Assembly: GCA_002386945.1 (NCBI GenBank)
Contig: DGKH01000051.1
Location: 1 to 24,180, forward strand
Length of the DNA: 24,180 nucleotides
DNA from: Proteobacteria bacterium UBA4575
Lineage (GTDB): Bacteria; Pseudomonadota; Gammaproteobacteria; UBA4575
Direction of reading: 5' to 3'
The notes under the pieces were generated by a model that did no database searches, was not told where the DNA came from, and saw nothing but the letters and a program-made list of their open reading frames with translations. Position 1 is the first letter of the stretch. Each line of letters begins with the position of its first letter. The position numbers were made by a program, and so were the translations under genes. Below, piece by piece: positions 24,134 to 24,180 of this stretch.

Positions 24134-24180
24134 ATGGAAAAATTTCTCATTAATGGCGGTGCAGTGTTGCGCGGCTCGGT
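24134..24180 (+). CDS. murA: Start of UDP-N-acetylglucosamine 1-carboxyvinyltransferase MurA (truncated by window edge)
   Basis: Only the first 15 codons are visible (MEKFLINGGAVLRGS). They match the usual MurA N-terminus, which has the form M-D/E-K-hydrophobic-x-I-x-G-G-x-x-L-x-G. The position after mlaC agrees with the proteobacterial mla-murA neighbourhood, although mlaB and the BolA-like ibaG that usually intervene are missing. The enzyme catalyses the first committed step of peptidoglycan synthesis. No clear Shine-Dalgarno sequence is seen. The call rests on few residues plus context. Confidence 0.7.
   Translation, partial: MEKFLINGGAVLRGS

Overview
The window looks like the chromosome of a free-living Gram-negative gammaproteobacterium of moderate G+C content. 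It carries genes for outer-membrane biogenesis (lptA, lptB, kdsC, kdsD, mlaC), TonB-dependent uptake (btuB) and siroheme synthesis (cysG). Several gene neighbourhoods are typical of Gammaproteobacteria: rnfB-nth beside metG/apbC/dcd, and yrbG-kdsD-kdsC-lpt-rpoN-hpf-ptsN. HPr kinase (hprK) next to rapZ, HPr, a mannose-type IIA, enzyme I and mgtE is unlike enterics and fits Thiotrichales-, Methylococcales- or Xanthomonas-like lineages. The genus cannot be fixed from this sequence. No rRNA, tRNA, insertion sequence, phage gene or CRISPR array was seen, and most of the window is ordinary core genome.

Layout: (1) 1-1782, + strand: the 3' part of cysG, cut by the window edge, then a Bcp/PrxQ peroxiredoxin. 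(2) About 1820-6144, + strand: a cobalamin riboswitch followed by btuB, a PduO-type cobalamin adenosyltransferase, a Mak-like ROK sugar kinase and a small six-helix membrane protein (DUF6580-like, perhaps BtuM-like). (3) 6150-9234, - strand: metG, a short RnfB-like ferredoxin and nth. (4) 9437-11124, + strand: apbC/mrp and dcd. (5) 11138-23141, - strand: a fourteen-gene block read yrbG, kdsD, kdsC, lptA, lptB, rpoN, hpf, ptsN, hprK, rapZ, EIIA, HPr, ptsI, mgtE. (6) 23412 to the end, + strand: mlaC and the first codons of murA.

How the genes fit together: the riboswitch operon would bring corrinoid across the outer membrane (BtuB) and adenosylate it, and the small membrane protein is a candidate inner-membrane step, since no BtuCDF is present here. 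The long - strand block joins Kdo and LPS-transport genes to sigma-54 and a regulatory phosphotransferase network in which HprK could phosphorylate HPr and EI could phosphorylate HPr and the IIA proteins. No sugar permease is encoded here.

The most distinctive signals are: the hpf Shine-Dalgarno sequence held exactly in the 5-nt loop of a perfect 7-bp hairpin that reaches into the start codon; the composition of the B12 operon; an alternative 9-bp pairing of the riboswitch's 3' loop; and three neighbourhoods reduced relative to their usual form (rnfB without its N-terminal half or Rnf partners, kdsC-lptA without lptC, and mlaC without mlaFED or mlaB).
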